Of a stretch of 64,000 nucleotides of DNA, positions 13,952 through 21,796 are shown one piece after another. The stretch covers positions 186,001 through 250,000 of the forward strand of contig NZ_JAQSIP010000001.1 of the NCBI RefSeq assembly GCF_028649475.1. Reading direction: 5' to 3'. The number at the start of each line of letters is the position of its first letter. Position 1 is the first letter of the stretch. This DNA comes from Curvibacter cyanobacteriorum. Lineage in GTDB: Bacteria; Pseudomonadota; Gammaproteobacteria; Burkholderiales; Burkholderiaceae_C. The translations under genes were made by a program, and so were the position numbers. The notes under the pieces were generated by a model that searched no databases, was not told where the DNA came from, and worked only from the letters and a program-made list of their open reading frames with translations.

Positions 13952-15076
13952 ATGTCCCAAGCCTTCACTTTGCAAGGGCTGTCGCTGGCCCTGTGTTCGG
14001 TTGCGCTGTGCGCAGGGCTGCCCGGGGTCGCTGCGCAGCCCCATGGGGCTGCCGGGGCCGAGACCAGGCCGGCGGCCCAGGCGGCTTCGGACCGCCCTGT
14101 CGAGCACGCCACCGGGGCCCCGACCCCTACCGCGCCGGTGGCGGGCGAGGCCGCGCCGTGGGGCCCGGTGCTGGTGCCCCAGGCCCGCGCCACCGAGCTG
14201 CGCGCCCGGGCCAGCGGCCACCGCTACCGCATCCTGGTGTCGGTGCCCGAGACGCCGCCCCCTGCTCAGGGCTACCCCGTGCTGTATGTGCTGGATGGCA
14301 ATGCCAGCTTTCCGATGGCGGCTTTTGTGGCCCGCACGGTGGAGCGCCGGCAGCAGGTCACCGGGCAGACGCCGCCGGTCGTGGTGGGCCTGGGCTACCC
14401 TGGCGAGCAGGACTTTGACTACGCCGCCCGCCGGCGCGATTACACCGTGCGCGGTGGGTCGACCCGGTCTCAGGCGGGTACCGTCAGCACCGTTTCACCG
14501 GCCTCCGAGGACGCCTCGGCGCCGTTGACCGAGGGCGGGGCCGAGGCCTTTTTGGACTTCATCGAACAGGACTTGAAGCCGCTGTTGCAGCAGCGCTACC
14601 GCTTGGACACGGGGCGGCAGGCGCTGTTCGGGCACTCGTTTGGCGGCTTGCTGGTTCTGCACGCCCTGTTCACCCGGCCCCAGCAGTTCAGCGTCTTCCT
14701 GGCGTCCAGCCCTTCCATTTGGTGGCAGGAGCGCGCGGTGCTCCAGTCGCTGCCGGCCCAGGTGCCCGATGGCGCCGGCTACAGGCCCGCGGTGCAGATC
14801 AGCGTCGGGGCCTTGGAGGACCGCTTGCCACCGGGCCAGCACAGCCCGCAGGCGCAGGCCCTGTGGGCCAGTCGCCCGATGGTGTCGGAAGCCCGCGCAC
14901 TGGCGGCCGAGTTGCAGGCCCGGCCGGACTGGCGCGGGCGTGTGCACTACCACGAACTGGCCGGCGAAGACCATGGCTTTGCCTGGTGGCCGGCGCTGGT
15001 GCGCGGGATGGATGTGTTGCTTCAGCAGGCGCCGGCGGTGGGACGGCCCTTGCCCGGACCGGGAGGTGGGGGATGA
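13952..15076 (+). CDS. Alpha/beta hydrolase, IroE/BesA-like siderophore esterase
   Basis: A 374-residue exported esterase of the putative-esterase family (PF00756). A signal peptide (LSLALCSVALCAGLPGVAAQ) is followed by an Ala/Pro spacer. The catalytic domain has YPVLYVLDGNASFPMAA, the nucleophile elbow FGHSFGGLLVLHALF (Ser229), SSPSIWW, and the catalytic His341 in GEDHGFAWW. This arrangement is that of periplasmic IroE and related enzymes that open ferric-enterobactin-type trilactones. Position directly after a Fur-controlled TonB receptor supports periplasmic siderophore hydrolysis for iron release. Its stop codon overlaps the next start (ATGA). Confidence 0.85.
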   Translation: MSQAFTLQGLSLALCSVALCAGLPGVAAQPHGAAGAETRPAAQAASDRPVEHATGAPTPTAPVAGEAAPWGPVLVPQARATELRARASGHRYRILVSVPETPPPAQGYPVLYVLDGNASFPMAAFVARTVERRQQVTGQTPPVVVGLGYPGEQDFDYAARRRDYTVRGGSTRSQAGTVSTVSPASEDASAPLTEGGAEAFLDFIEQDLKPLLQQRYRLDTGRQALFGHSFGGLLVLHALFTRPQQFSVFLASSPSIWWQERAVLQSLPAQVPDGAGYRPAVQISVGALEDRLPPGQHSPQAQALWASRPMVSEARALAAELQARPDWRGRVHYHELAGEDHGFAWWPALVRGMDVLLQQAPAVGRPLPGPGGGG

Positions 15077-15345
15077 ATTGGATGGCTGGCTTGGGGCTGG
15101 GGGCGACCGCGCTCGGCGCCCTGTGCATGTACCTAGCGGCACCCCAGCAGCGCTGGCTGGCGGCGCCCTGGCCGCGCTGGCTGGGGCTCAGCCTGGGGGC
15201 CGTGGGCCTGATCGGGGGCTGGCGAGCCCTGGCCATGGCGGCCCTGCCGTTGGCTGCAACCTTTGTGTGGCTGACCTGCCTGATGCTGGTCTGGGCCGCT
15301 TTGCCCTACCTCGCGGTGTTGATTCGACCGCCACGGGAGCGTTGA
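15073..15345 (+). CDS. DUF3325-type small membrane protein
   Basis: A 90-residue, three-segment hydrophobic protein (MAGLGLGATALGALCMYLAA, then WLGLSLGAVGLIGGWRAL and AALPLAATFVWLTCLMLVWA) ending in RPPRER. Length, topology and position between a TonB receptor unit and a PepSY protein match DUF3325 proteins of ferrisiderophore-uptake operons. The start overlaps the esterase stop by 4 nt, so translation is probably coupled. A part in an inner-membrane ferrisiderophore-reduction complex is inferred from context. Confidence 0.75.
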   Translation: MNWMAGLGLGATALGALCMYLAAPQQRWLAAPWPRWLGLSLGAVGLIGGWRALAMAALPLAATFVWLTCLMLVWAALPYLAVLIRPPRER

Positions 15346-15346
15346 C

Positions 15347-15655
15347 ATGAAACCTTCAAGCAAAAAAACGCCCATCCAACCCGATTGGGTGGCCAAGACC
15401 TCGGCAGGCGCCTTGCTGGGCTTGGCCCTGGCGATCGCCTCCAGCGGCCTGCTGTCCCTGGCCTTGGGCACCATGCCCTTGCCGGTGCGCGGTCAACTGG
15501 TGATGTGGGTCGTGCCACCGGTGTGGCTCGGCGCGCTGGGCTTTGTCTACCTGTTTGCCAGTGGCTTGCGGGCCTGGCTGTGGCTGGGCAGTCTGAACCT
15601 GATCAGCTGGGGGGCTTTCTGGGCGCTTCAGTTCTTGCACCCGGTGGGGCCTTGA
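15347..15655 (+). CDS. DUF3649-type small membrane protein
   Basis: A 102-residue protein with a polar N-terminus (MKPSSKKTPIQPDWVAKT) and three predicted membrane helices, roughly residues 20-42, 50-75 and 78-98. DUF3649 proteins of this size typically sit beside PepSY-domain proteins in iron-uptake operons. It starts 1 nt after the DUF3325-like gene and ends 2 nt before the PepSY gene. No catalytic motif is visible, so a subunit or assembly role is the reasonable reading. Confidence 0.75.
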   Translation: MKPSSKKTPIQPDWVAKTSAGALLGLALAIASSGLLSLALGTMPLPVRGQLVMWVVPPVWLGALGFVYLFASGLRAWLWLGSLNLISWGAFWALQFLHPVGP

Positions 15656-15657
15656 CC

Positions 15658-17376
15658 ATGCGAGCCGACCTGATCCGCGTCTACAAGTCCGTCCACACCT
15701 GGACGGGCATCCTCAGCGGCATGGCCCTGTTCATTGCCTTCTATGCGGGGGCGTTGACGGTGTTCAAAGAGCCCTTGATGCGCTGGGCCACCCCGCCTTC
15801 GCCCTCGGCTTCGGTCACCCAGTGGTGGCCCCTGGAGGACACTCCGGCCCTCATCGCCAAGACCTTGGCGCAGCACCCGGCCGCCGCGCGCGAGTTCACC
15901 ATCCACTTGCAAGCGACCGAAAGCCAGGCAGGCCGCCTGCAATGGAAGGTGCGCGGTGCCCCCGAGGCCGATGACCACGACGAGTCGTCGACCCGCCACT
16001 ATGTGGCCACGCTGGACGCCGCCGGCCAAGCGCTGGTCCACGAGACCCACCCGGCCGAGCTGGCCGGCTTCATCGATGTGCTGCACCGCGTGGTGGGGCT
16101 GCCCTTTGACACCGACCCCAACCGCTGGCTGATGGGCGTGGTGGCCGGGCTGTACACGCTGGCCCTGGTGTCGGGTGTGGTGGTCTTGCTGCCCTCGCTG
16201 GTGAAGGATTTCTTTGCCCTGCGGGTCGGCAAGAACCTCAAGCGCATGTGGCTGGACGCGCACAACGTGGTGGGCATCATCAGTTTGCCGTTCCACCTGG
16301 TGATGGCGCTGACCGCGGTGGTGTTTGCCTTTCACGACCCGATCTATGACCTGCAGAACAAGGTGCTGCACGGTGGCCAGTGGCGCACCGGGCCGCCACG
16401 CGCCGCAGCACCGGCAGATGCCGCGGCCCGCTCGCCCGAGGCGCTGCTGGCGCCTGCGCGGCTGGTGGCGAGCGCGAAGGCCCTGTCGCCCAGTTTCGAG
16501 CCTTACCAGGTGCAGTACCAGAACGCCACCGGTCCGCGCCCGGTGGCCCAGGTCTGGGGGCATGACCCGACGGCGGTGTCACCGCGCGCCCGCGGCGGCT
16601 TTGTGGCCCTGGATCCCTACACGGGCCAGGTGCTGAGCACCGATTACCTGCCGGGCCGACAGAGTGCCCCTCTGCAGGTCATCAGCAGCTTCTTTGCCCT
16701 CCACATGGCCTCGTTTGGCGGCGCTGCGGTGCAGTGGATGTATTTCGGTCTGGGGCTGGCCGGGGCCTGGTTGTTCTACAGCGGCAACCTGCTGTGGGTC
16801 GAGTCGCGGCGGCGCCGGGCCCTGCCCAAGGCGGCCGCCTCGCCGTTGCAGCGCCTCGATGTCCGGCTCATGGCCGCGGCCACGGTGGGCGTCTGCCTGG
16901 GCTGCGTTTGTGGCATTTCGTTGATGCTGGTGGCCCACAAGTGGCTGGGGGCACTGGCCCACGGTGGTTCAGCGGCCCGCGTCAGCTATTACGCGACCTT
17001 TTTCGCCGCCTTGGCCTGGTCGTTCTGGCAGGGCGGTGCCCGTGCCGCGGTGCACTTGTTGTGGGCCGCGTCGGGCCTGACGCTGGCCATCCCCCTGACC
17101 AGCGCCCTGGCGTGGCTGCTGCCGGGGCTGGGGCCCTGGGTCCATGGGTCCCCGGCGGCCCTGGGGGTGGACGCCACCGCGCTAGTGGGGGGGCTGTTGC
17201 TGGCCTGGATGGCCCGGCTCACCCAGCGTCGGGTGCGTCAGGGGCCGACCGACAGCGTGTGGTCCGGTGTGCCACCGGCGCCAGGATCAGCGTCGGCCGC
17301 GCCGGTCCCCGGCCCAGCCCAGCCAGCCGCCCGGGCGGCCAGCGCTGAACCGCTGGGGCTCGGTCCGCGGGCCTGA
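15658..17376 (+). CDS. PepSY-associated membrane protein (putative ferrisiderophore reductase)
   Basis: A 572-residue inner-membrane protein of the PepSY_TM family (PF03929). The start MRADLIRVYKSVHTWTGILSGMALFIAFYAGA is the typical first helix, with the conserved VHTWTG histidine. PepSY-like periplasmic segments lie around residues 60-140 and 255-335. Further helices include YTLALVSGVVVLLPSLV and VVGIISLPFHLVMALTAVVF, and about six helices follow in the C-terminal half. Conserved His residues inside helices (HNVVGIIS, FHLVMA, LHMASFGG) could bind haem. Related proteins such as FoxB and PiuB-type proteins act in reductive iron release. Tight spacing places it in the Fur-controlled receptor operon. 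Confidence 0.88.
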   Translation: MRADLIRVYKSVHTWTGILSGMALFIAFYAGALTVFKEPLMRWATPPSPSASVTQWWPLEDTPALIAKTLAQHPAAAREFTIHLQATESQAGRLQWKVRGAPEADDHDESSTRHYVATLDAAGQALVHETHPAELAGFIDVLHRVVGLPFDTDPNRWLMGVVAGLYTLALVSGVVVLLPSLVKDFFALRVGKNLKRMWLDAHNVVGIISLPFHLVMALTAVVFAFHDPIYDLQNKVLHGGQWRTGPPRAAAPADAAARSPEALLAPARLVASAKALSPSFEPYQVQYQNATGPRPVAQVWGHDPTAVSPRARGGFVALDPYTGQVLSTDYLPGRQSAPLQVISSFFALHMASFGGAAVQWMYFGLGLAGAWLFYSGNLLWVESRRRRALPKAAASPLQRLDVRLMAAATVGVCLGCVCGISLMLVAHKWLGALAHGGSAARVSYYATFFAALAWSFWQGGARAAVHLLWAASGLTLAIPLTSALAWLLPGLGPWVHGSPAALGVDATALVGGLLLAWMARLTQRRVRQGPTDSVWSGVPPAPGSASAAPVPGPAQPAARAASAEPLGLGPRA

Positions 17377-17490
17377 GCGCCGGTTCAAGGCCGTTTTGGC
17401 GGCCTGGGGGCGGACGCCTCCGTGAGCGGGCGATGGGTCCGGGAGGGGGGCCGGGGCCAGGCTGTTCCAGCGGCGCGGGTCGTTGGTGGA

Positions 17491-17540
17491 CCTCTCGGCT
17501 CGAATCAGACCGAGGGGCATTTTGTTTCAGAGGGTTTTTT
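17491..17540 (+). other. Possible leader hairpin before the second TonB receptor
   Basis: CCTCTCGG (17491-17498) pairs with CCGAGGGG (17510-17517), with one G-U pair. CATTTTGTTTC and a second T-run follow, just before the receptor start. It could attenuate read-through from the PepSY gene. No Fur box is visible in this 167-bp gap. Confidence 0.35.
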
Positions 17541-17543
17541 GGC

Positions 17544-19634
17544 ATGGATAAGAAGATCATTGGCGGCGTGCTCTGCCTCGCCGCGCAGGGCCTTGGGGCC
17601 CCGGCGCTGGCACAAGGCGCGACCGAGGGGGCCTCGCTCAAGGAGGTCAGCGTCAAGGCGGTGGCGGGTGACGACGACGGCTATCACAGCGCCCAGTCGC
17701 CAGGGGTCAGCCGCTCGAGCGTGCCGCTCAGTGAGCAGCCGCAGTCCATCACCGTGGTGCCCCGCGCGCTGCTGGACAGCCAGCAGGCCCTGTCGCTGGG
17801 GGACGCGCTCTACAACGTGGCGGGCGTGGTGTCGCAGAACTTCGGGCGCCGTGGCTGGGACGACATGATCATCCGCGGCCAGACCGCCTCCGATGCGGTC
17901 TTCCTCGACGGTTTGCGGACCGCAGGCAACAACCGGGTGGCACAGGAGTTGTTCGGTGTGGACAGCGTGGAAGTCCTCAAAGGCCCCGCGTCCTTGCTTT
18001 ATGGGCGGGTGTTGCCGGGCGGTCTGGTCAGCCTGATCAGCAAACGCCCCAGCCGCGAGGCCTGGGCCGCCACCGAGGCCACGGTGGGCAGTCATGGCTT
18101 GCGCCAGACCACCTTTGACATCAACCAGCCGCTGGGCGCGCAGGGCAAGGCTGCGCTGCGCTTGACCGGGCTGGTCATGAACTCGGACGACGCCACCGAC
18201 CATGTCTACTTCAAGAACCGCTATGTCGCGCCCGCGCTGAGCCTGGACTTCGGCGCCCGGACCGACTTCACCTTGCTGGCCAGTCACCAGGAACGTCAGT
18301 ACGTGCGCCAGCAGGGCCTGCCGTTGTCGGGCTCGGTGCTGGCGAACGCCCGGGGCCTGCTGCCGCTGAGCCGCTTCACGGGCGAGACCACGCAGCGGCC
18401 CTACGACGGCGAGCAGTCGCGCCTGGGCTATGCGCTGACCCACCGGTTCGACTCGGGTTGGACCCTGAACCAGAACCTGCGCCACCAGACCTCCACCCTG
18501 TCGGGTCAGTTGACGGCCATCAGCAGCTTGGCGGCCGACGGGGTCACGCTGCGCCGTTCGGTGACCGACCAGCAATACGACGGTCGCAACGACGCTGTCG
18601 ACACCCAGGTGCAGAAAACCGTGGACACCGCCTGGGGCGCGCACGAACTGACCTTGGGCACGGACTACGCGCGCGACAGCGAAGGCACGCTGTCCAAGAC
18701 CTGCACCGTGGCCAGCCTGAATGTCTACCAGCCGGTCTATGGCGCCCCCATCACCTGCCCCTCGACCTACCGCACCAACAGCCTGGTGACCACCCGCTCG
18801 CTGGGTTTTTACGCGCGTGACCAGTGGCGGCTGACGCCCCAGGTGCGTGTGGTGCTGGGCTTGCGGCGCGAGCAGCTGACGGTGACGTCGGCCAACCGCC
18901 TGAGCAGCGTCACACAGTCCAACCCGGCTTCGGCCACCACGGGTTCGGCGGCCCTGATGGTCGAGGTGCTGCCCGGCGTGCGGCCCTACCTGAGTTACGC
19001 CACCTCGTTCTTCCCGAACACCGGGCTTGATGCGCAGAACCGGACCTTTGCCCCCGAATCGGGCCGCCAACTGGAGGCCGGCCTGAAATGGGACCTGGGC
19101 CCGCGCAGCAGCGTGACCGCGGCGGTGTACGAGCTGCGCCGCCGCAACGTGCTGCAGACCGACCCCAACAACTCGGCCTACAGCGTGGCGGTGGGCGAGC
19201 AACGCACCCAGGGGGGCGAACTCAGTGTGGCGGCCGAGGTGGGCGCGGGCCTGAGCCTGTTCGGGGGGTACGCCTACACCGACGCGCGCATCACCGAGGC
19301 CGGCGCCGCCGACGCGGCCACCGTGGGGCAGGCCCTCAACAACGTGCCGCTGCACAGCTTCACCCTGTCGTCGCGTTACCGCTTCCAGGGCGACTGGCGC
19401 GGTTGGGAGCTCAACGGCGGCGCCCGCGGCCAGGGCCCGGCCCACGCCTACACCTACGCCATCCCGGGTTACGCCGTGGTCGACGCGGGCGTGGCCTACA
19501 ACCAGGGCCACTGGCGCGTGGCCCTCAACCTCAAGAACCTGCTGGACCAGCGCTACTTTGTGGGCGGGGTGGCGGCAGCCGTAGCGGTCGGTACGCCCCG
19601 CACGGCCTTGCTGACGGTGGGTTACCGCTACTGA
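17544..19634 (+). CDS. TonB-dependent siderophore receptor (second)
   Basis: A 696-residue outer-membrane receptor. The signal peptide is MDKKIIGGVLCLAAQGLGAPALAQ. The plug contains LSEQPQSITVVPRALLDSQQ, IIRGQTASDAVFLDGLR and VDSVEVLKGPASLLYGRVLP followed by GGLVSLISKRP. This is the ferrichrome/ferrioxamine-type plug signature rather than that of the first receptor. The barrel ends in TALLTVGYRY, with the expected aromatic terminus. The start follows AGAGGG. The gene lies 167 bp after the PepSY gene with no Fur box of its own, so it may depend on read-through or on an unseen promoter. A hydroxamate-type ligand is a guess from the plug only. Confidence 0.92.
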   Translation: MDKKIIGGVLCLAAQGLGAPALAQGATEGASLKEVSVKAVAGDDDGYHSAQSPGVSRSSVPLSEQPQSITVVPRALLDSQQALSLGDALYNVAGVVSQNFGRRGWDDMIIRGQTASDAVFLDGLRTAGNNRVAQELFGVDSVEVLKGPASLLYGRVLPGGLVSLISKRPSREAWAATEATVGSHGLRQTTFDINQPLGAQGKAALRLTGLVMNSDDATDHVYFKNRYVAPALSLDFGARTDFTLLASHQERQYVRQQGLPLSGSVLANARGLLPLSRFTGETTQRPYDGEQSRLGYALTHRFDSGWTLNQNLRHQTSTLSGQLTAISSLAADGVTLRRSVTDQQYDGRNDAVDTQVQKTVDTAWGAHELTLGTDYARDSEGTLSKTCTVASLNVYQPVYGAPITCPSTYRTNSLVTTRSLGFYARDQWRLTPQVRVVLGLRREQLTVTSANRLSSVTQSNPASATTGSAALMVEVLPGVRPYLSYATSFFPNTGLDAQNRTFAPESGRQLEAGLKWDLGPRSSVTAAVYELRRRNVLQTDPNNSAYSVAVGEQRTQGGELSVAAEVGAGLSLFGGYAYTDARITEAGAADAATVGQALNNVPLHSFTLSSRYRFQGDWRGWELNGGARGQGPAHAYTYAIPGYAVVDAGVAYNQGHWRVALNLKNLLDQRYFVGGVAAAVAVGTPRTALLTVGYRY

Positions 19635-19660
19635 GCTGGCCACGGGGGGCCACTGGCCGA

Positions 19661-19696
19661 GACTTGACCCGGGACCTGACCTGGGACTTGATCCAG
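19661..19696. repeat. Degenerate 12-bp tandem repeat, three units
   Basis: Three adjacent 12-mers lie between the second TonB receptor and czcI: GACTTGACCCGG, GACCTGACCTGG and GACTTGATCCAG. The register is exact. The unit resembles, but is not the same length as, the 11-bp array at 770-835. Function unknown. Confidence 0.7.
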
Positions 19697-19822
19697 GGCG
19701 TGGCTGGGGCCCCGGCCAGGCGTCAGGCCAAGGGCTCCGGCAGTGCGCTTGCGCCGGAGGCCCCACCGCGCCTGGGGCCGGATACCGGCCGTTCGTCACT
19801 TCATCCGTTAGACTCGGCGCCC

Positions 19823-20197
19823 ATGCGTTCCTGGCGAGTCCTGTGTCTGGTGTTGTTCTTGTCGCTGCAGTTCAGTTGGGCTGCGGTGGCGGGCTATTGC
19901 CAGCACCAAAGTGACCTCGCGCCGACGCATTTTGGTCACCATGAGCATGACCACGGTCCGACCGAATCCCCCACGCCGCTGAGCGCCAAGGTGGCGGCCG
20001 ACGGGGACGGAACCGGGGCGCCCGGTGTGGACGCCGATTGCGTGGCCTGCCACGCCGCCTGCGCGTCGGCCTTGCCCTGGTGCCCTGAGCTGTCACCGCT
20101 GCGCCGTGCTTCGGCGGCGGTCGCGTACCACCCGGTGCGCTGGCCCGCCCCTCCGGGGCAGCGCCTGGATCGCCCTCAGTGGCTGCTGCCCGCCTGA
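19823..20197 (+). CDS. czcI: CzcI-like small periplasmic metal-resistance protein
   Basis: A 124-residue exported protein. A signal peptide (MRSWRVLCLVLFLSLQFSWAAVA) is followed by GYCQHQSDLAPTHFGHHEHD, a His/Cys-rich segment, and a later CVACHAACASALPWC cluster. FSWAAVAGYCQHE-type starts and HFGHHEH are the hallmark of CzcI, the small protein encoded ahead of czcCBA in Cupriavidus metallidurans. It likely binds Zn, Co or Cd in the periplasm and tunes expression of the efflux genes. The ATG was preferred because the signal peptide begins there. A 184-bp gap without a clear terminator separates it from czcC. Confidence 0.85.
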   Translation: MRSWRVLCLVLFLSLQFSWAAVAGYCQHQSDLAPTHFGHHEHDHGPTESPTPLSAKVAADGDGTGAPGVDADCVACHAACASALPWCPELSPLRRASAAVAYHPVRWPAPPGQRLDRPQWLLPA

Positions 20198-20381
20198 TCG
20201 GCGGGGAGCGCTCACCCAACTGATCCCAACCCAGCCCCGCTCAGCGCTGGCTGCGCCGCCCCCGCGTGCGCCGCGCCGCGCCGGGCCCGGTGCTGGTTGG
20301 TGATCCGCCCAGCGGCCTGTTGAGGCCCGGTGCCTCTCTCCGTCGATTCCCCTCGTGTTGCTCAACCCACTGGAGAATCGA

Positions 20382-21794
20382 ATGTCCAAGGCTTCCAGCC
20401 TCGATCGCTTGAGGCGGCGCGCGTGCGCGACCGCCCCCCCTTGTTCCGTGCTCCGCTCGCTGTGGCGGGCGGCGGGCCTCTCACTGCTGCCGCTGCTGGT
20501 CGGCGGGCCTGCGCTGGCCCAGTGGCCGCCCAGCCCGGCGCGACCCGACCCCGCGCCGTCCGCGGCACCGGCGGTCGCTCCCTCCACCGCTTCCCCCGCT
20601 AGGCTGCTGAGCCTGTCCGAGGCTTTTGAACGCGCCGAGGCCGTCCACCCCGAGCTGGTGCAGGCGCGGCGGGAGGTCGAGGCGCTGCAAGGCCCCGTCC
20701 TGCAGGCCCGCCTGCGACCCAACCCCGAGCTGGCCTATGCGCTTGAGGACCGCCAGAGCGCGACCCGCAGCCAGACCTTGCAGCTGAACTGGCGCCTGGA
20801 AACCGGCGGCAAGCGCGAGGCGCGCGTGGCGGTCAGCGAGCAGGCCGTGCGCGTGGCGCAGTCGGCGCTGCAACAGGTGCGCACCCAGGTCCGCACGCTG
20901 GTGCTCAGCGCCTATGCCGATGCCTTGCTGGCGCAGGAGCGCGCCGCGCTGGCGCAAGACAACCTGGGGCTGGCCCGCCGCGTCAGCGAGGCGGTGGCCA
21001 AGCGCGTGGCCGCCGGCAAGGTGTCCCCGGTGGAAGAAAGCAAGGCCCGGGTGGCCGAGGCCGGGGCGCGGCTCGAGCAGGTGCAGGCCCTCAGCGAGCA
21101 GCGCAGCAGCCTGCGGCGCCTGGTCAGCCTGTGGGGCCAGGGGCCAGCGTTGGCGGACGGGCTTCGGCTGTCGGACCTGGCACTGCCCCTGCCGACCTTA
21201 CCCGACTGGGCCGCGCTGGCTGCCCGCGTGGACCGTGCGCCGGGCCGCGCCGTGGCCCAGCAAGAGCTGCTGCGCCGCCAGGCTGCGGTCGAGGTCGAGC
21301 GCCGCCGGCAGGTGCCCGATGTCACGTTGAGCCTGGGGCTGAAGCGGGCCAACGAGCTGCAACGCAACCAGTTGCTGCTCGGCCTGAGCGTGCCCCTGCC
21401 GGTGTCAGACCGCAACCAGGGCAACCTGCTCGAAGCCCTGCAGCGCGAAGAACAGGCGCGCGAGGCGCTGAGCGCGCTCGACCAGCGGCTCGGCACCGAC
21501 GCCTGGCTGGCGCACGAACGCCTGGCCACGGGCCTGGCCGAACTGCGCCTGTTGCAGCAAGAGGTGCTGCCCGGCGCCCGGCAGGCCTATGAGGCCGCCA
21601 GCGTCGGCTTTGAGTTTGGCAAGTTCAGCTTCCTCGAGGTGCTGGACGCCCAACGCACCCACCTGGCCGCCAAGGCCCAGTCCCTGCGCGCCGTGGCCGA
21701 CGTGCAGCGCGCCGCCGCCGAGCTGGAACGCCTGCTCGGAACCCCTTTGGCTGAGATCGAGTCCGCTGCCCCGACCCGGGCCACCCAGGAGTGA
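20382..21794 (+). CDS. czcC: CzcC outer-membrane factor of metal efflux system
   Basis: A 470-residue TolC-type outer-membrane channel protein (PF02321). An arginine-rich n-region and hydrophobic core end at GGPALAQ. The duplicated OEP helices start at LLSLSEAFERAEAVHPELVQARREV and at LARRVSEAVAKRVAAGKVSPVEE. LRPNPELAYALED and DRNQGNLLEALQREEQAR are typical of the CzcC branch. It joins CzcB and CzcA into a periplasm-to-outside conduit for Co, Zn and Cd. The ATG follows GGAG; an in-frame GTG 27 nt upstream is less likely. The stop is 2 nt before czcB. Confidence 0.9.
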   Translation: MSKASSLDRLRRRACATAPPCSVLRSLWRAAGLSLLPLLVGGPALAQWPPSPARPDPAPSAAPAVAPSTASPARLLSLSEAFERAEAVHPELVQARREVEALQGPVLQARLRPNPELAYALEDRQSATRSQTLQLNWRLETGGKREARVAVSEQAVRVAQSALQQVRTQVRTLVLSAYADALLAQERAALAQDNLGLARRVSEAVAKRVAAGKVSPVEESKARVAEAGARLEQVQALSEQRSSLRRLVSLWGQGPALADGLRLSDLALPLPTLPDWAALAARVDRAPGRAVAQQELLRRQAAVEVERRRQVPDVTLSLGLKRANELQRNQLLLGLSVPLPVSDRNQGNLLEALQREEQAREALSALDQRLGTDAWLAHERLATGLAELRLLQQEVLPGARQAYEAASVGFEFGKFSFLEVLDAQRTHLAAKAQSLRAVADVQRAAAELERLLGTPLAEIESAAPTRATQE

Positions 21795-21796
21795 CC

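Noticed and set aside
17377-17543. A Fur box before the second TonB receptor
   Set aside because: The 167-bp gap is GC-rich and contains nothing resembling the AATGAGAATTATT-type boxes at 8732 and 11661. Only a weak hairpin was kept.
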